From an uncultured Lachnospiraceae bacterium (GTDB lineage Bacteria > Bacillota > Clostridia > Lachnospirales > Lachnospiraceae), in NCBI GenBank assembly GCA_947564735.1, contig CANOEC010000016.1, forward strand, positions 1 to 64,000: a DNA stretch of 64,000 nucleotides, read 5' to 3'. Under the pieces are notes generated by a model. The model did not search any database, had not been told where the DNA came from, and saw only the letters and a list, made by a program, of their open reading frames with translations. Of the stretch, positions 16,149-26,090 are shown in pieces; positions within the stretch are counted from its first letter, which is position 1; each line of letters opens with the position of its first letter. The translations under genes and the position numbers were made by a program.

Positions 16149-18677
16149 TTACTTCTGCACAATATTTACAATTCTGCCCGGAACATAAATTTCTTTTACA
16201 ATGGTTCCTGTCAGTTTATCTGCAACGACTTCCTTTGCCTTTGCAATGACATCATCCTTCGGATCGTCTTTGCCGATGGCAAGTGTAGCCTTCGTTTTAC
16301 CGTTAATCTGCACTGCAATCTCAACAGTAGCTTCTACAGTTTTAGCTTCATCATATTCTGGCCATGCAGTCTGATATAATCTGCCTTCAAATCCCGTCTT
16401 CTGCCACAATTCCTCTGTGATATGCGGCGCCACAGGATTTAACATGGTGAGCAGCGTTTTAAATTCACCTTTTGTCACCGAATTTTTCTTATAAAACTCA
16501 TTTACAAGCGCCATCATCGCCGCAATCGCCGTATTATATTTCAGATTTTCAAAATCATTGCTGACTTTCTTGATTGTCTGGTGCATCTTCGTCTCTAAAT
16601 CCTCAGAGTACGCCATCTCATCCGCCATGATGTCCTGCAGCTTCCAGACTCTCTCCAAGAAACGCCTACAGCCCTTGACACCGTCCTCGCTCCAGCCTGC
16701 GCTGAGTTCAAACGCACCGATAAACATTTCATAAGTTCTGAGCGTATCCGCACCGTACTCCGTTACGATATCATCCGGATTCACCACATTACCAAGAGAT
16801 TTGGACATCTTTACAACCGGATGCTCCGCCATCTCTCCGTATTTTTCTTTCAAAGCCGCCCTTGCCGCTTTCTCGTCGCCGTACTCGGCAAGCAGCTTTT
16901 TCTGTTCTTCCGCAGGCAGATTCGCAAAATTATGCGGATTCAGTCCAAGAATCATCCCATGGGAAGTTCTCTTTGCATATGGTTCCGGACAAGGCACCGC
17001 TTTCTGGTCATACAGGAATTTGTGCCAGAATCTGGAATACAGCAGATGCAGCGTCGTATGCTCCATACCGCCGTTATACCAATCCACCGGCATCCAATAC
17101 TCCAGCGCTTCCTTACTGGCAAGCGCTTCCGTATTATTCGGATCCGTATACCGCAGGAAATACCATGAAGAACCCGCCCACTGCGGCATTGTGTCCGTCT
17201 CTCTCTTCGCCGGACCTCCACAGCACGGGCATGTGGTATTGACCCAATCAGTCATAAGTGCCAGCGGCGACTCTCCGTTATCGGTAGGCATGTAGCTGTC
17301 CACATCCGGCAGCTCCAAGGGCAGTTCACTCTCGTCAATCGGCACATATCCACATTTCTCACAATATACAATGGGAATCGGCTCCCCCCAGTAACGTTGT
17401 CTGGAAAATACCCAGTCTCTCAGCTTAAAATTGGTTTTGGCGCCGCCGATGCCCTTTTCTTCCAGATAGGCAATCATCTTCGCCTTGGCTTCTTCAACGC
17501 TTAGACCGCTGATAAAACCGGAATTGACAATCGTCCCTGTCGCCACATCCGTATAGACTTCTTCCTGCACGTTTTTACCACCCGCAACAACCTCAAGAAT
17601 CGGCAGGTTAAATTTTTTTGCAAATTCCCAGTCTCTCTCGTCATGGGCGGGCACTGCCATGATTGCACCCGTACCATAGCTCATGAGTACATAATCAGAG
17701 ACAAAAATCGGTATCTCCACATCGCTCACCGGATTGACCGCCGTCAAGCCTTCAATCTTGACACCCGTCTTTTCTTTTGCCAGCTCTGCACGCTCGAAAT
17801 CAGACTTTCTTGCCGCCTGATCACGGTATGCCGCAATTTCATCCCAATTCTTGATATCGTCTTTATATTTATCCAAGAGCGGATGCTCCGGAGACATAAC
17901 CATATAGGTCACACCAAACAGCGTATCACATCTGGTCGTGTAAATACGCATTTTGTCTTCTTTTCCCTTTATGATAAAATCAACTTCCGCGCCGGTTGAT
18001 TTGCCAATCCAGTTCTTCTGGGAAACCTTCACCCTCTCCACATAATCAACTGTATCGAGACCTTCAATCAGTTTCTCCGCATACTCTGTAATCTTGAGCA
18101 TCCACTGACTCTTCACCTTACGCACGACCTCGGAACCGCAGCGTTCGCAGACGCCGTTTACCACTTCCTCATTGGCAAGTCCGACTTTACAGGAAGTGCA
18201 CCAGTTGATTGGCATCTCAGATTTATACGCGAGTCCCGCTTTAAACAGTTTCAGGAAAATCCACTGTGTCCATTTATAATAATTGGGGTCTGTCGTATTC
18301 ACTTCCCGGTCCCAGTCGAATGAATAACCGAGTGAGTGAAGCTGCCTCTTGAAACGCGCCACGTTATTCTGCGTCACAATCTTCGGGTGAATATGATTCT
18401 GGATTGCATAATTCTCCGTCGGAAGACCGAATGCATCCCATCCCATCGGATATAAAACATTATATCCCTGCATTCTCCTTTTTCTTGCCACAATATCGAG
18501 CGCCGTATAGGGTCTCGGATGCCCTACATGAAGCCCCTGTCCCGACGGATACGGGAACTCCACCAGCGCATAATATTTCGGTTTGGAATAATCATCCGAG
18601 GTCTTAAAAGCCTTCTCATCATCCCAAACTTTCTGCCATTTTGTCTCTACTTCTCTGTGATTGTAAACTTCTGCCAT
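16149..18677 (-). CDS. leuS: Leucyl-tRNA synthetase
   Basis: Charges tRNA-Leu with leucine for translation. At 842 aa it has the usual length of bacterial LeuRS. The class I signatures are clear: the HIGH-type motif [12 protein letters not shown] near residue 50 and [12 protein letters not shown] in the C-terminal half of the catalytic core. The large editing insertion follows the first half ([13 protein letters not shown], with the [18 protein letters not shown] editing-pocket motif). A zinc-binding CxxC module ([22 protein letters not shown]) and a second Cys pair ([10 protein letters not shown]) are present, and the anticodon-binding domain and C-terminal extension are intact. It has its own promoter and terminator. 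I see no T-box in the leader, which instead carries two copies of a short hairpin repeat. Confidence 0.97.
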   Translation of the reverse strand: MAEVYNHREVETKWQKVWDDEKAFKTSDDYSKPKYYALVEFPYPSGQGLHVGHPRPYTALDIVARKRRMQGYNVLYPMGWDAFGLPTENYAIQNHIHPKIVTQNNVARFKRQLHSLGYSFDWDREVNTTDPNYYKWTQWIFLKLFKAGLAYKSEMPINWCTSCKVGLANEEVVNGVCERCGSEVVRKVKSQWMLKITEYAEKLIEGLDTVDYVERVKVSQKNWIGKSTGAEVDFIIKGKEDKMRIYTTRCDTLFGVTYMVMSPEHPLLDKYKDDIKNWDEIAAYRDQAARKSDFERAELAKEKTGVKIEGLTAVNPVSDVEIPIFVSDYVLMSYGTGAIMAVPAHDERDWEFAKKFNLPILEVVAGGKNVQEEVYTDVATGTIVNSGFISGLSVEEAKAKMIAYLEEKGIGGAKTNFKLRDWVFSRQRYWGEPIPIVYCEKCGYVPIDESELPLELPDVDSYMPTDNGESPLALMTDWVNTTCPCCGGPAKRETDTMPQWAGSSWYFLRYTDPNNTEALASKEALEYWMPVDWYNGGMEHTTLHLLYSRFWHKFLYDQKAVPCPEPYAKRTSHGMILGLNPHNFANLPAEEQKKLLAEYGDEKAARAALKEKYGEMAEHPVVKMSKSLGNVVNPDDIVTEYGADTLRTYEMFIGAFELSAGWSEDGVKGCRRFLERVWKLQDIMADEMAYSEDLETKMHQTIKKVSNDFENLKYNTAIAAMMALVNEFYKKNSVTKGEFKTLLTMLNPVAPHITEELWQKTGFEGRLYQTAWPEYDEAKTVEATVEIAVQINGKTKATLAIGKDDPKDDVIAKAKEVVADKLTGTIVKEIYVPGRIVNIVQK

Positions 18678-18713
18678 TTTATAACCATGCCTTTCAGCTC
18701 CGCACTAATTAGA

Positions 18714-18848
18714 CGAGTTTGCGAAGCAAATCTCATAATCGAACACGATGCCCGATTCTCATCTTATTTCCCACTCTATAAGCAGCCGCTCCGTTCCATG
18801 CGCGAGTCTGCAAAGCAAATTCCGCGTTCAAGCGCCGCTCAATTTTCC
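18714..18848 (-). repeat. Two copies of a leader hairpin repeat in the leuS 5' UTR
   Basis: Two diverged copies (18714-18763 and 18803-18848) of a roughly 50-bp element lie between the leuS promoter and start codon. Read on the leuS strand, the best copy contains TCGATTATGAGATTTGC followed by TTC and GCAAACTCG. This folds as GAG(A)TTTGC-TTC-GCAAACTC, next to an AATCG/CGATT pairing. The second copy is TTGAACGCGGAATTTGC followed by TTTGCAGACTCGCG. Related copies occur in front of tyrA (21368), the M18 aminopeptidase (26091) and the TerY-system kinase (51370), always sense to the downstream gene. The remaining leuS leader shows no T-box motif. Confidence 0.65.
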
Positions 18849-18858
18849 CATGATTAAT

Positions 18859-18886
18859 ATTGTATTATACTGAACCGATTTGTCAA
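18859..18886 (-). promoter_or_regulatory. SigA promoter of leuS
   Basis: On the minus strand, TTGACA (18881-18886), a 16-bp spacer and TACAAT (18859-18864) give a near-consensus promoter. The predicted leader to the leuS start is about 175 nt. Confidence 0.8.
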
Positions 18887-18943
18887 GCAGATTGCGTGAA
18901 ATATCCTCTACCCCTGCTCCTTTTCGCAAATTCTGCCCATAGA

Positions 18944-18970
18944 AACAGGGCGTGTCGTCCACGCCCCGTT
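18944..18970 (-). other. Hairpin downstream of the EF-G-like gene
   Basis: Arms AACAGGGCGTG and CACGCCCCGTT (18944-18954, 18960-18970) pair except for one mismatch. It lies 60 bp past the stop of the EF-G-like gene, but no T-run follows on the minus strand, so its role as a terminator is uncertain. Confidence 0.4.
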
Positions 18971-19032
18971 CCTATAAATGAAACCTTCTCTATCTACAGT
19001 CGGTTATAGCTTGCAGTGTAAGGCACTTCCCC

Positions 19033-21126
19033 TTATGCCTCACCGCCGGCTTCTGCTACCTTATTTGCTCTTGCAGCGACCTCCTTCTCCTGTACGTCGC
19101 TGGGCGCCTGCTCATATCTTGCGAACTCATATTTATATGTGCCGCGTCCTCCCGTCATGGAACGAAGGTCCGTACAATAACCGTTCAGACATGCTACCGG
19201 AATATCCGCCTCGATAACAGTCTTTCCATCTCCTGCAGGATTCATGCCAAGTACCCGTCCTCTTCTCTTATTCAGGTCTCCCATAACGTCGCCCGTATAA
19301 GAATCCGGTACAGTTACCTGTAAATTTGCAATCGGCTCAAGCAATACCGGTCCGGCTTCCATGAAGCCCTTTTTGAATGCCTGAATCGTCGCCATCTTAA
19401 ACGCCATCTCCGAGGAATCCACCGGATGATAAGAACCATCGTAAAGGATTGCCTTCACACCCACTACCGGATATGCCGCAAGGGGACCGCTTCCCACAGA
19501 ATCCTGTAACCCTTTTTCAACCGCCGGGAAATAATTCTTGGGCACTGCACCGCCCACTACTTCCTGTTCAAACACATAAGCGGACTCCAAATCACCCGAT
19601 GCCTCAAAGCGCATCTTCACATGTCCGTACTGTCCGTGTCCGCCGGACTGTTTCTTATATTTATACTCAACATCCGATTTCTTACGTATGGTCTCTCTAT
19701 ATGCAATCTTCGGGTCTGACAATTCAATCTCAACCTTGTATTCATTGAGCAGCCTGCTGGCAATCACATCCAGATGTAAATCACCCATACCGTAAAGCAA
19801 TGTCTGCTTGTTCTCTGCATCATTGACAATCCACAAGGTCTGGTCTTCATGCTTCATCTTCTGTAACGCCTGCGCCACCTTGTCTACATCACCTTTATTC
19901 TTCGCCCGGTATCTCTTGTATGTATAGGGCGTTGAAATCTCTGTCTTACCATAACGGATAATTCTTGCCTTAGTGGACAATGTATTGCCGGTTCTCGCCG
20001 CCGTCAGTTTCGCGATGGCGCCGATATCCCCCGCATGCAGTTCCTTTACCTCGATTGGTTTGCTCCCCTGCATCACGTATAGCTTGTTGACTTTCTCTTC
20101 GACTTCCTTCTCGTCATTATAGATGACGTCATCACTCTTAAATACGCCGGAACAAACCTTGATTAAAGAATATTTACCGATAAACGGATCTACGATGGTC
20201 TTAAAAATATATGCAGACTTCGGTTTTGAGAAATCAAAATTCGCTTCAAATATCTCATTACTCTTCAAATCGATTCCTGCAAACTCACGATTCTCCGGAC
20301 TCGGCATGTATTTTACAATATCATCGAGCAATGTATAAATACCCTGACACAGTACATTGGAACCCATGGACATCGGAACAACGCTTCCATCCATGATATT
20401 ACTGCGCAGCGCTGCTCTGATTTCCGCCTCCGAAAAACTGTCCCCGTTAAAATATCTCTCCATAAATTCTTCACTGGTCTCGGCTACGGCTTCCATCAAG
20501 GTATCCCTGCAAAGCTGTAAATTCGCCTTACTGTATTCCGGCATCTCGCACTCCACAACTTCCTTGCCCTCCCAGCGGTAAGCCTGCTCCGTAATCACAT
20601 TGATATAACCTACAAACTTCTCGTTCTCACGAATCGGCAGATGGAACGGCGCAATCTTCTTGCCGTACTTCTTAGTCATATCCTCCACTACCTGCCTAAA
20701 AGACGCGTTATCAATATCCATATCCGTCACAAACACAAATCTGGGCAGTTTATACTTCTCACACAGCTCCCATGCCTTCTCTGTTCCCACTTCAACGCCC
20801 GCTTTTCCTGATACGACAATGACCGCCGCGTCCGCCGCGCCGACAGCTTCCTCCACTTCCCCAACAAAGTCAAAGAAACCGGGGGTATCCAGCACATTAA
20901 TCTTCACATTCTCCCATTCAATCGGAACAACAGATGTCGCAATGGATATATGGCGTTTCTGCTCTTCCTTCCCGAAATCGCTTACTGTATTACCGTCGTC
21001 AACTTTGCCCATTCTGGAAGTGATACCGGACAGGTAAGCCATCGCCTCCACCAAACTGGTCTTACCACAGCCGCCATGCCCCAGCAAAACCACATTACGA
21101 ATCTTATCCGTTGTGTAAATATTCAT
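19033..21126 (-). CDS. Elongation factor G-like GTPase (EF-G2-type paralogue)
   Basis: A 697-aa translational GTPase with the full EF-G domain order: G domain (1-270), domain II (about 290-370), III, IV (about 460-600, with KQSGGHGQYGHVKMRFE) and V (RGRVLGMNPAGDGKTVIEADIP). It is not the standard FusA. The P-loop is GHGGCGKTS instead of AHIDAGKTT, the switch II motif is DTPGFFDF where canonical EF-G has DTPGHVDF, and the guanine-specificity motif reads TDMD instead of NKMD. The missing switch II His is the residue required for GTP hydrolysis in classical EF-G. These departures match the EF-G-like subfamily of unclear function. It has its own promoter, and no ribosomal-protein genes are adjacent. 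Confidence 0.9.
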   Translation of the reverse strand: MNIYTTDKIRNVVLLGHGGCGKTSLVEAMAYLSGITSRMGKVDDGNTVSDFGKEEQKRHISIATSVVPIEWENVKINVLDTPGFFDFVGEVEEAVGAADAAVIVVSGKAGVEVGTEKAWELCEKYKLPRFVFVTDMDIDNASFRQVVEDMTKKYGKKIAPFHLPIRENEKFVGYINVITEQAYRWEGKEVVECEMPEYSKANLQLCRDTLMEAVAETSEEFMERYFNGDSFSEAEIRAALRSNIMDGSVVPMSMGSNVLCQGIYTLLDDIVKYMPSPENREFAGIDLKSNEIFEANFDFSKPKSAYIFKTIVDPFIGKYSLIKVCSGVFKSDDVIYNDEKEVEEKVNKLYVMQGSKPIEVKELHAGDIGAIAKLTAARTGNTLSTKARIIRYGKTEISTPYTYKRYRAKNKGDVDKVAQALQKMKHEDQTLWIVNDAENKQTLLYGMGDLHLDVIASRLLNEYKVEIELSDPKIAYRETIRKKSDVEYKYKKQSGGHGQYGHVKMRFEASGDLESAYVFEQEVVGGAVPKNYFPAVEKGLQDSVGSGPLAAYPVVGVKAILYDGSYHPVDSSEMAFKMATIQAFKKGFMEAGPVLLEPIANLQVTVPDSYTGDVMGDLNKRRGRVLGMNPAGDGKTVIEADIPVACLNGYCTDLRSMTGGRGTYKYEFARYEQAPSDVQEKEVAARANKVAEAGGEA

Positions 21127-21211
21127 TTTCTAGGTCCTCCAGTTCTGTTATTCACTCATGATTGGGCAGATTGTTCCATTCATTTTATCCCCAAACACAA
21201 ATTGTAAGTAT

Positions 21212-21240
21212 ATTTTACTAAATTTCTTATAATAATTCAA
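21212..21240 (-). promoter_or_regulatory. Promoter of the EF-G-like gene
   Basis: On the minus strand TTGAAT (21235-21240), 17 bp, TAAAAT (21212-21217). It lies about 85 bp upstream of the start codon, which has GGAGG 9 nt before it. Confidence 0.6.
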
Positions 21241-21310
21241 TATCAATTATGCGAAATGCATAAGTTTTTACACTGCACTTTTATGTCAATAGATTTCATG
21301 CTCTTCGTTC

Positions 21311-21339
21311 TTGCCCTCTTGTGACTGGTAATTTATAAT
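21311..21339 (+). promoter_or_regulatory. Promoter of tyrA
   Basis: TTGCCC (21311-21316), 17 bp, TATAAT (21334-21339) on the plus strand. The leader of about 75 nt contains one copy of the hairpin repeat. Confidence 0.6.
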
Positions 21340-21367
21340 AAAAATAAATTCTGTGGAATTCATTTTA

Positions 21368-21389
21368 CGAGATTCGCTTCACGGACTCG
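21368..21389 (+). repeat. Leader hairpin repeat before tyrA
   Basis: This copy contains CGAGATTCGCTTC followed by ACGGACTCG and folds as CGAG(A)TTCG-CTTCA-CGGA(C)TCG. It matches the core of the elements in the leuS leader and is again sense to the gene it precedes. Confidence 0.6.
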
Positions 21390-21423
21390 GATATACTTTA
21401 ACTTTAAGGAAAGGAATGACACT

Positions 21424-22524
21424 ATGTGCACTCTTACATTTGGTTTTATCGGACTCGGACTGATTGGCGGTTCCATTGCCAAAGCAATACGCAGCAAGCT
21501 TCCGGACTCACACATAATTGCATATGACATCAACGAGGCATCCCTGCGTCTCGCCGCCAAGGAACATATTGCAGATGAAATCGTATTTTCCATCGACCAT
21601 TCTTTTCAGTCCTGCGACTATCTATTCTTATGCGCGCCTGTCGCACATAATGATGAAAATCTGCTTGTTTTAAAAAAGCATATCGCTCCCAGAACCATAC
21701 TGACCGATGTCGGAAGCGTTAAGACGGGCATTCACAGGCAGATAGAATCTTTAGGATTAGAAAAGCAATTTATCGGCGGACATCCCATGACCGGCTCCGA
21801 GCGCTTCGGCTACCCAAATTCCAATGCAGCACTATTAGAAAATGCATACTACATTCTGACGCCGTCAGACGCAGTACCCGAAGATAAACTAAAAGAATAC
21901 CGCACCCTTGTGGAATCCATCGGCGCGATACCGTTAGTGTTAACCTATGAAGAACATGATTATGTGACGGCGGCAATCTCCCATCTTCCCCATGTGATTG
22001 CCGCATCCTTAGTGAATCTGGTGAAAAATTCCGACTCCATGGACGGGATTATGAAAATGATCGCCGCCGGCGGTTTTAAAGATATCACAAGGATTGCTTC
22101 TTCCTCACCGGAAATGTGGCAGCAGATTTGTCTTACTAACACAGAAAACATTTCCAAGCTTCTCAAAAAATATATCGCATCACTGAATGATATCACAGTC
22201 TGTCTCGATTATCACGCCGAAGACGCGCTGTATGATTTCTTCGACACCGCAAGAAATTACAGGGAATCCTTCAGCAATACTTCCAGCGGACCAATCAAGA
22301 CGGAGCATGTCCTAACGGTAGATATCGCAGATAAGCCGGGCGCCATCGCCGCCATTGCCTCTCTGCTTGCCATGCATGATGTGAGCATCAAAAACATCGG
22401 CATCAATCACAACAGGGAACATGCTGAGGGCGCGCTGCGCATCGAATTTTATGATACCAAAGCCATCGGTCAGGCAACAGAAATCCTGACCAGCCACGGA
22501 TATCCCATCCACACGAAACAATAA
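21424..22524 (+). CDS. tyrA: Prephenate dehydrogenase with ACT domain
   Basis: Converts prephenate to 4-hydroxyphenylpyruvate with NAD(P)+ in tyrosine synthesis. The 366-aa protein begins with a Rossmann fold, FGFIGLGLIGGSIAKAIR (about 5-22). The family motifs VGSVKTGI and IGGHPMTGSERFG follow (about 98-128, with the catalytic-region His in GGHPM). A helical dimerisation domain follows (ISHLPHVIAASLVN). An ACT domain sits at the C terminus (about 295-366, VDIADKPGAIAAIASLLAMHDVSIKNIGI) and suggests feedback control by tyrosine. It stands alone on the plus strand between minus-strand genes and ends in a strong bidirectional hairpin. No other aromatic-pathway genes are adjacent. Confidence 0.95.
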   Translation: MCTLTFGFIGLGLIGGSIAKAIRSKLPDSHIIAYDINEASLRLAAKEHIADEIVFSIDHSFQSCDYLFLCAPVAHNDENLLVLKKHIAPRTILTDVGSVKTGIHRQIESLGLEKQFIGGHPMTGSERFGYPNSNAALLENAYYILTPSDAVPEDKLKEYRTLVESIGAIPLVLTYEEHDYVTAAISHLPHVIAASLVNLVKNSDSMDGIMKMIAAGGFKDITRIASSSPEMWQQICLTNTENISKLLKKYIASLNDITVCLDYHAEDALYDFFDTARNYRESFSNTSSGPIKTEHVLTVDIADKPGAIAAIASLLAMHDVSIKNIGINHNREHAEGALRIEFYDTKAIGQATEILTSHGYPIHTKQ

Positions 22525-22550
22525 AAAGCAGGTTCGCTATGAACATAATA

Positions 22551-22593
22551 AACGGCATTGTATAAATCATACATTGATTTATGCAATGCCGTT
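22551..22593. terminator. Bidirectional terminator between tyrA and vanZ-like gene
   Basis: AACGGCATTG (22551-22560) pairs with CAATGCCGTT (22584-22593), and the inner TATAAATCA pairs with TGATTTATG with one wobble. This gives a stem of about 19 bp and a 5-nt loop. It sits between convergent genes and can serve both strands. Confidence 0.8.
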
Positions 22594-22597
22594 TCAC

Positions 22598-23095
22598 TTA
22601 AGAAGACAATTTTACCAACAATCTGTTTAGAAAATATGATGCAACCATACAACTGATTCCCGCCAGACTTCCGTACCAGTTAAGCGATACGTCGGACATC
22701 TGAAAATGTCTCCCATCTATAAACTGTTTATAATATTCTGTATAATAGGCAAGTCCGTAACAGACCACGCCCGATGCCAGTATCCCGACAATGCGGAAAT
22801 ACTGTCTGCATAGTACCATACTGACAAATGCAGTCACCAGTCCCACTACAAAAAACAACGCAAGGTGCGCGCCGTATCGAATCATCAAGGATACCGTTTC
22901 AACCTTTTCCTGCGTCGGATTCTCAAAGATGCTCTCCGCAATCTGTCCCGCCACCCGCATTGTCACATTCGTTGACTGTACGCCATTCTGAAACGAGACA
23001 ATCATCACGAAATATACAAGCAGCATAAGCGCAATCACCGCTGCAATGATTACTACAATCTCAAGCCATAGGTTTGTATGCTTCTTCCGTCCCAT
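22598..23095 (-). CDS. VanZ-like membrane protein
   Basis: A 165-aa integral membrane protein of the VanZ-like family. Four hydrophobic segments are visible at about 10-32, 74-92, 98-116 and 137-158. Family traits include VSFQNGVQS after the first segment, RYGAHLALFFVVG (the conserved Lys/Arg-x-x-H helix), and YYTEYYKQFIDGRHFQMSDVSLNWYGSLAG, which corresponds to the conserved DE-x(2)-Q-x-F-x(3)-R-x(4)-D-x(3)-N-x-x-G block. VanZ itself gives low-level teicoplanin resistance, but most relatives have unknown roles, and nothing here indicates a vancomycin cluster. It is the last gene of the minus-strand run starting with pheS, 26 bp after the PilZ gene. Confidence 0.85.
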   Translation of the reverse strand: MGRKKHTNLWLEIVVIIAAVIALMLLVYFVMIVSFQNGVQSTNVTMRVAGQIAESIFENPTQEKVETVSLMIRYGAHLALFFVVGLVTAFVSMVLCRQYFRIVGILASGVVCYGLAYYTEYYKQFIDGRHFQMSDVSLNWYGSLAGISCMVASYFLNRLLVKLSS

Positions 23096-23121
23096 GTCAA
23101 TCTTCTCTCCGAAATTTCTTC

Positions 23122-23463
23122 CTATGTCTCCATACTCTTAATCGTGCCATAGGTTTCAATTCTGCTCGCATCAATCTCCGACATCCCGATAAAAATTGCC
23201 CCGTAGACATACATGCCGTCCTCTCCGGGATCCACACGAATAACCTCTAAAAAGGCATGCAGCACTTCTTTGGTCCATATCGTCAGAAAAGACTCGTATA
23301 CCGCCCCGACCTCAAGCCCGGCATCACACAAAAAACCAATTCCTGTTTTGGATACATCCGTTACCGTAATATTTACCTCTTCCGATAATTCGGAATTATC
23401 CATCCTTTTTATCAAAAGCTTGGACTGCAGCGCTAAACGCTTACTTTTTCTTCTTTCCTCCAT
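23122..23463 (-). CDS. PilZ domain protein, candidate c-di-GMP receptor
   Basis: A 113-aa single-domain PilZ protein. The two c-di-GMP-binding motifs are present: RxxxR in ERRKSKR near residue 5 and DxSxxG in DVSKTGIGF at about 38-46. The rest forms the expected beta-barrel (VYGAIFIGM). It carries no output domain, so it probably acts by binding a partner. It sits between queA and the VanZ-like gene on the minus strand with short gaps. A diguanylate cyclase is encoded 10 kb away at 33682, so the window holds both a producer and a receptor of this messenger. Confidence 0.88.
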   Translation of the reverse strand: MEERRKSKRLALQSKLLIKRMDNSELSEEVNITVTDVSKTGIGFLCDAGLEVGAVYESFLTIWTKEVLHAFLEVIRVDPGEDGMYVYGAIFIGMSEIDASRIETYGTIKSMET

Positions 23464-23493
23464 ATCCCCTCTACCTTTCTCCTATGTCATCAT

Positions 23494-24564
23494 CTATATC
23501 TTACATGATTTACCATCCTTTGTAAAGGAATCTGTAAGGAACATAGCATCCCCGAAACTAAAGAAGCGGTACTTTTCCCTAATCGCTTCCTCATAGGCAG
23601 CCAGTACGTTCTCCCTGCCTGCTAACGCCGAGATAAGCATCACCAATGTGGATTCGGGCAGATGAAAATTCGTGATGAGACAATCTAGCACTTTAAAACG
23701 ATAGCCCGGATAGATAAAAATCTCCGTACTGCCACAGCATTCTTCTAACGTCCCATCTGCTTTTGCCGCGCTCTCCACAGTACGGCAGCTCGTTGTTCCA
23801 ACACAAATAACCCGGTGTCCGTCCGCCTTAGCGCGGTTGATTTTCTGCGCAGCCTCTTTGGTCACTTGATAATACTCGGAATGCATATGATGTTCCAGAA
23901 TGTTGTCTGCCTTGACCGGGCGGAACGTTCCAAGACCGACATGCAGCGTCACATAGGCAATTTCCACGCCCTTTTCTGCAATCTGGCGAAGAAGCTCCTG
24001 CGTAAAATGCAGTCCGGCAGTAGGCGCCGCTGCAGACCCGTCGTACTTTGCATAGACTGTCTGATAGCGGTTCTTGTCCTGCAATTTGTGCGTTATGTAC
24101 GGCGGCAGCGGCATCTCTCCGAGACGGTCAAGCACCTCCTCAAAAATCCCGTCGTAAGAAAACCGTATGAGACGGTTTCCTTCTTCCACCACATCAAGCA
24201 CCTCCGCCCGCAGACAGCCGTCCCCAAAGACGAGCTTCGTCCCCGGTTTCGCCTTCCTGCCCGGCTTCACCAGCGTTTCCCAGACGTCGTTTTCTCTTCT
24301 TTTCAACAGCAGAACCTCGATTGACGCACCCGTTTCTTCCTTCACCCCCATCAGTCTCGCCGGGAGGACCTTAGTGTTATTTAAGACCAAGCAGTCGCCC
24401 GGTCTTAAATAATCCACAATCTCTTTAAAAATATGGTGTTCCGTCTTTCCGCTCGCCTTATCTAACAGCAGCAGACGGGAACTGGAACGGTCCGCCAGAG
24501 GATCCTGCGCAATCAGCTCCTCAGGCAGTTCAAAATAAAAATCTGATTTTTTTAATGCTTCCAT
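23494..24564 (-). CDS. queA: S-adenosylmethionine:tRNA ribosyltransferase-isomerase
   Basis: Transfers and isomerises the ribosyl group of S-adenosylmethionine onto 7-aminomethyl-7-deazaguanine in tRNA, giving epoxyqueuosine. The 356-aa protein has the family length. Recognisable motifs are [24 protein letters not shown] at the N terminus, [30 protein letters not shown] and the C-terminal [21 protein letters not shown]. It lies 37 bp after the M18 aminopeptidase gene and 30 bp before the PilZ gene. No other queuosine genes are in the window. Confidence 0.97.
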   Translation of the reverse strand: MEALKKSDFYFELPEELIAQDPLADRSSSRLLLLDKASGKTEHHIFKEIVDYLRPGDCLVLNNTKVLPARLMGVKEETGASIEVLLLKRRENDVWETLVKPGRKAKPGTKLVFGDGCLRAEVLDVVEEGNRLIRFSYDGIFEEVLDRLGEMPLPPYITHKLQDKNRYQTVYAKYDGSAAAPTAGLHFTQELLRQIAEKGVEIAYVTLHVGLGTFRPVKADNILEHHMHSEYYQVTKEAAQKINRAKADGHRVICVGTTSCRTVESAAKADGTLEECCGSTEIFIYPGYRFKVLDCLITNFHLPESTLVMLISALAGRENVLAAYEEAIREKYRFFSFGDAMFLTDSFTKDGKSCKI

Positions 24565-24601
24565 CTCTGTAACCCATTTCTATGATTTCAAACAATCCTT
24601 C

Positions 24602-26053
24602 TTATAAATCCGCATGTTTGAGAAAGGCAACATACCCTCTCTTTGCTTCATAGACATCCGCCTTGCTGGTTGCCTCCCACGGAGCATGCATATTTAAAAC
24701 TGCCACGCCGCTGTCAATCACATTCATTCCATATAAAGCAAGAATGTATGCAATGGTGCCGCCGCCGCCCAAATCGACCTTGCCCAGTTCCGCCGTCTGG
24801 AAGTTCACATTCTCTTCTTCAAAAATAGCTCTGATATGTCCGAGATACTCTGCATTGGCATCGTTAGAACCGGACTTTCCTCTGGCGCCGGTAAACTTGT
24901 TAAACACCATGCCGCCACCCAGATAAGCAACATTCTTTTTATCAAAGCTTGCCGCATAGGTAGGGTCGAACGCACTGCTCACATCAGAAGAGAGCATACA
25001 GGAATGCGCCAGACATCTGCGCACATTCAGTTCACTGTACTCTCCTGCCAGATTCATCACTTCCGCAACCGCGTTCTCAAAAAATTTCGACTGCATACCG
25101 GTCGCGCCAACGCTGCCTACTTCTTCCTTATCAACCAAGATGCAGCACGCCGTACGGTCAATCTGTCCGATTTCCAGCATTGCCTTCAAGGATGAAAAGG
25201 CACATACCCTGTCGTCCTGCCCATACGCCAAAATCATGCTTCTGTCAAAGCCTGCTTCCCTCGCTCTGCCTGCAGGAACCACCTCTAATTCCGCCGAAAT
25301 AAAGTCTTCCTCTTCAATGTCATAAGTCTTCTGCAAAATTTCCAGAATGCCCTTTTTCACCGCATCTTTCTGTGCAGCCTTCTCATCTGGTTTCTCGTTT
25401 CCATCCTTTTCTTTCTCCGCCCCGTCCTGCTCCTTCCGGTCAAGTACAAGCGGTTTGTTGCCGACGATAATATCAAGCGCCTCGCCTTCGATTACTTTAT
25501 TCGCCTTCTTATCCAGCTGTTCCTGCGCCAGATGTATCAATAAATCAGATACAAAAAATACCGGATCGTCCTCATTTTCACCTACGTTGATTTCCACGGT
25601 GGTTCCGTCTTTTTTCACTACCACGCCGTGAATCGCAAGCGGAAGCGTCACCCACTGATATTTCTTGACGCCACCGTAATAATGGGTATCCAGATAGGCA
25701 AAACCGCCGTCTTCATAGAGCGGATTCTGCTTGATATCCAGACGCGGAGAATCAATATGCGCCCCAAGAATATTCATGCCCTCCGCCATTTTCTTCTTAC
25801 CTATCTGAAACATCGCGACAGATTTATTCATGCAGACAGAATATACTTTATCGCCCGTTTTCAGCTTCGCGCCGGAGGCAATCAACGCCTCCAGCTCCTG
25901 ATATCCTGCCTGCTCAATCACGTTGACAATCCGGTCGATGCACTCACGCTCCGTCTTGCCGTTATCCAGAAACGCCATATATTCCTGTGCAAAAGCATCC
26001 ACTTCTTTTAGCTGTCCCGCATCATAAGTTTCCCATGTGTTTTTGTGTTCCAT
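24602..26053 (-). CDS. M18 family aminopeptidase
   Basis: A 483-aa cytosolic metallo-aminopeptidase, which removes N-terminal residues from peptides using two metal ions. Family motifs are GAHIDSPRLDIKQNPLYEDGG (about 97-117, first metal His and catalytic Asp), ILVDKEEVGSVGATGMQS (about 311-328, with the Glu base and metal Glu) and LNMHAPWEATSKADVYEAKRGY at the C terminus, with the last metal His. A charged insertion rich in Lys, Glu, Asp and Gly at about 208-232 interrupts the domain and is probably a surface loop. It follows pheT by 83 bp, and the gap carries a copy of the leader hairpin repeat. Confidence 0.93.
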   Translation of the reverse strand: MEHKNTWETYDAGQLKEVDAFAQEYMAFLDNGKTERECIDRIVNVIEQAGYQELEALIASGAKLKTGDKVYSVCMNKSVAMFQIGKKKMAEGMNILGAHIDSPRLDIKQNPLYEDGGFAYLDTHYYGGVKKYQWVTLPLAIHGVVVKKDGTTVEINVGENEDDPVFFVSDLLIHLAQEQLDKKANKVIEGEALDIIVGNKPLVLDRKEQDGAEKEKDGNEKPDEKAAQKDAVKKGILEILQKTYDIEEEDFISAELEVVPAGRAREAGFDRSMILAYGQDDRVCAFSSLKAMLEIGQIDRTACCILVDKEEVGSVGATGMQSKFFENAVAEVMNLAGEYSELNVRRCLAHSCMLSSDVSSAFDPTYAASFDKKNVAYLGGGMVFNKFTGARGKSGSNDANAEYLGHIRAIFEEENVNFQTAELGKVDLGGGGTIAYILALYGMNVIDSGVAVLNMHAPWEATSKADVYEAKRGYVAFLKHADL

Positions 26054-26090
26054 CCTTACACCTGCTTTCCTTATAAAATCATCTCATTCA

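Noticed and set aside
18678-18860. T-box in front of leuS
   Set aside because: The GGTGGTACCGCG motif is missing and no terminator/antiterminator pair is seen; the leader contains only the short hairpin repeats.
19033-21126. Tetracycline resistance ribosomal protection protein
   Set aside because: Length and motifs fit the EF-G-like subfamily; the altered P-loop and TDMD motif are not those of TetM/TetO-type proteins.
22598-23095. Teicoplanin resistance determinant
   Set aside because: Only a VanZ-like fold is present; no vanA-type ligase, vanH, vanX or regulator genes are in the window.
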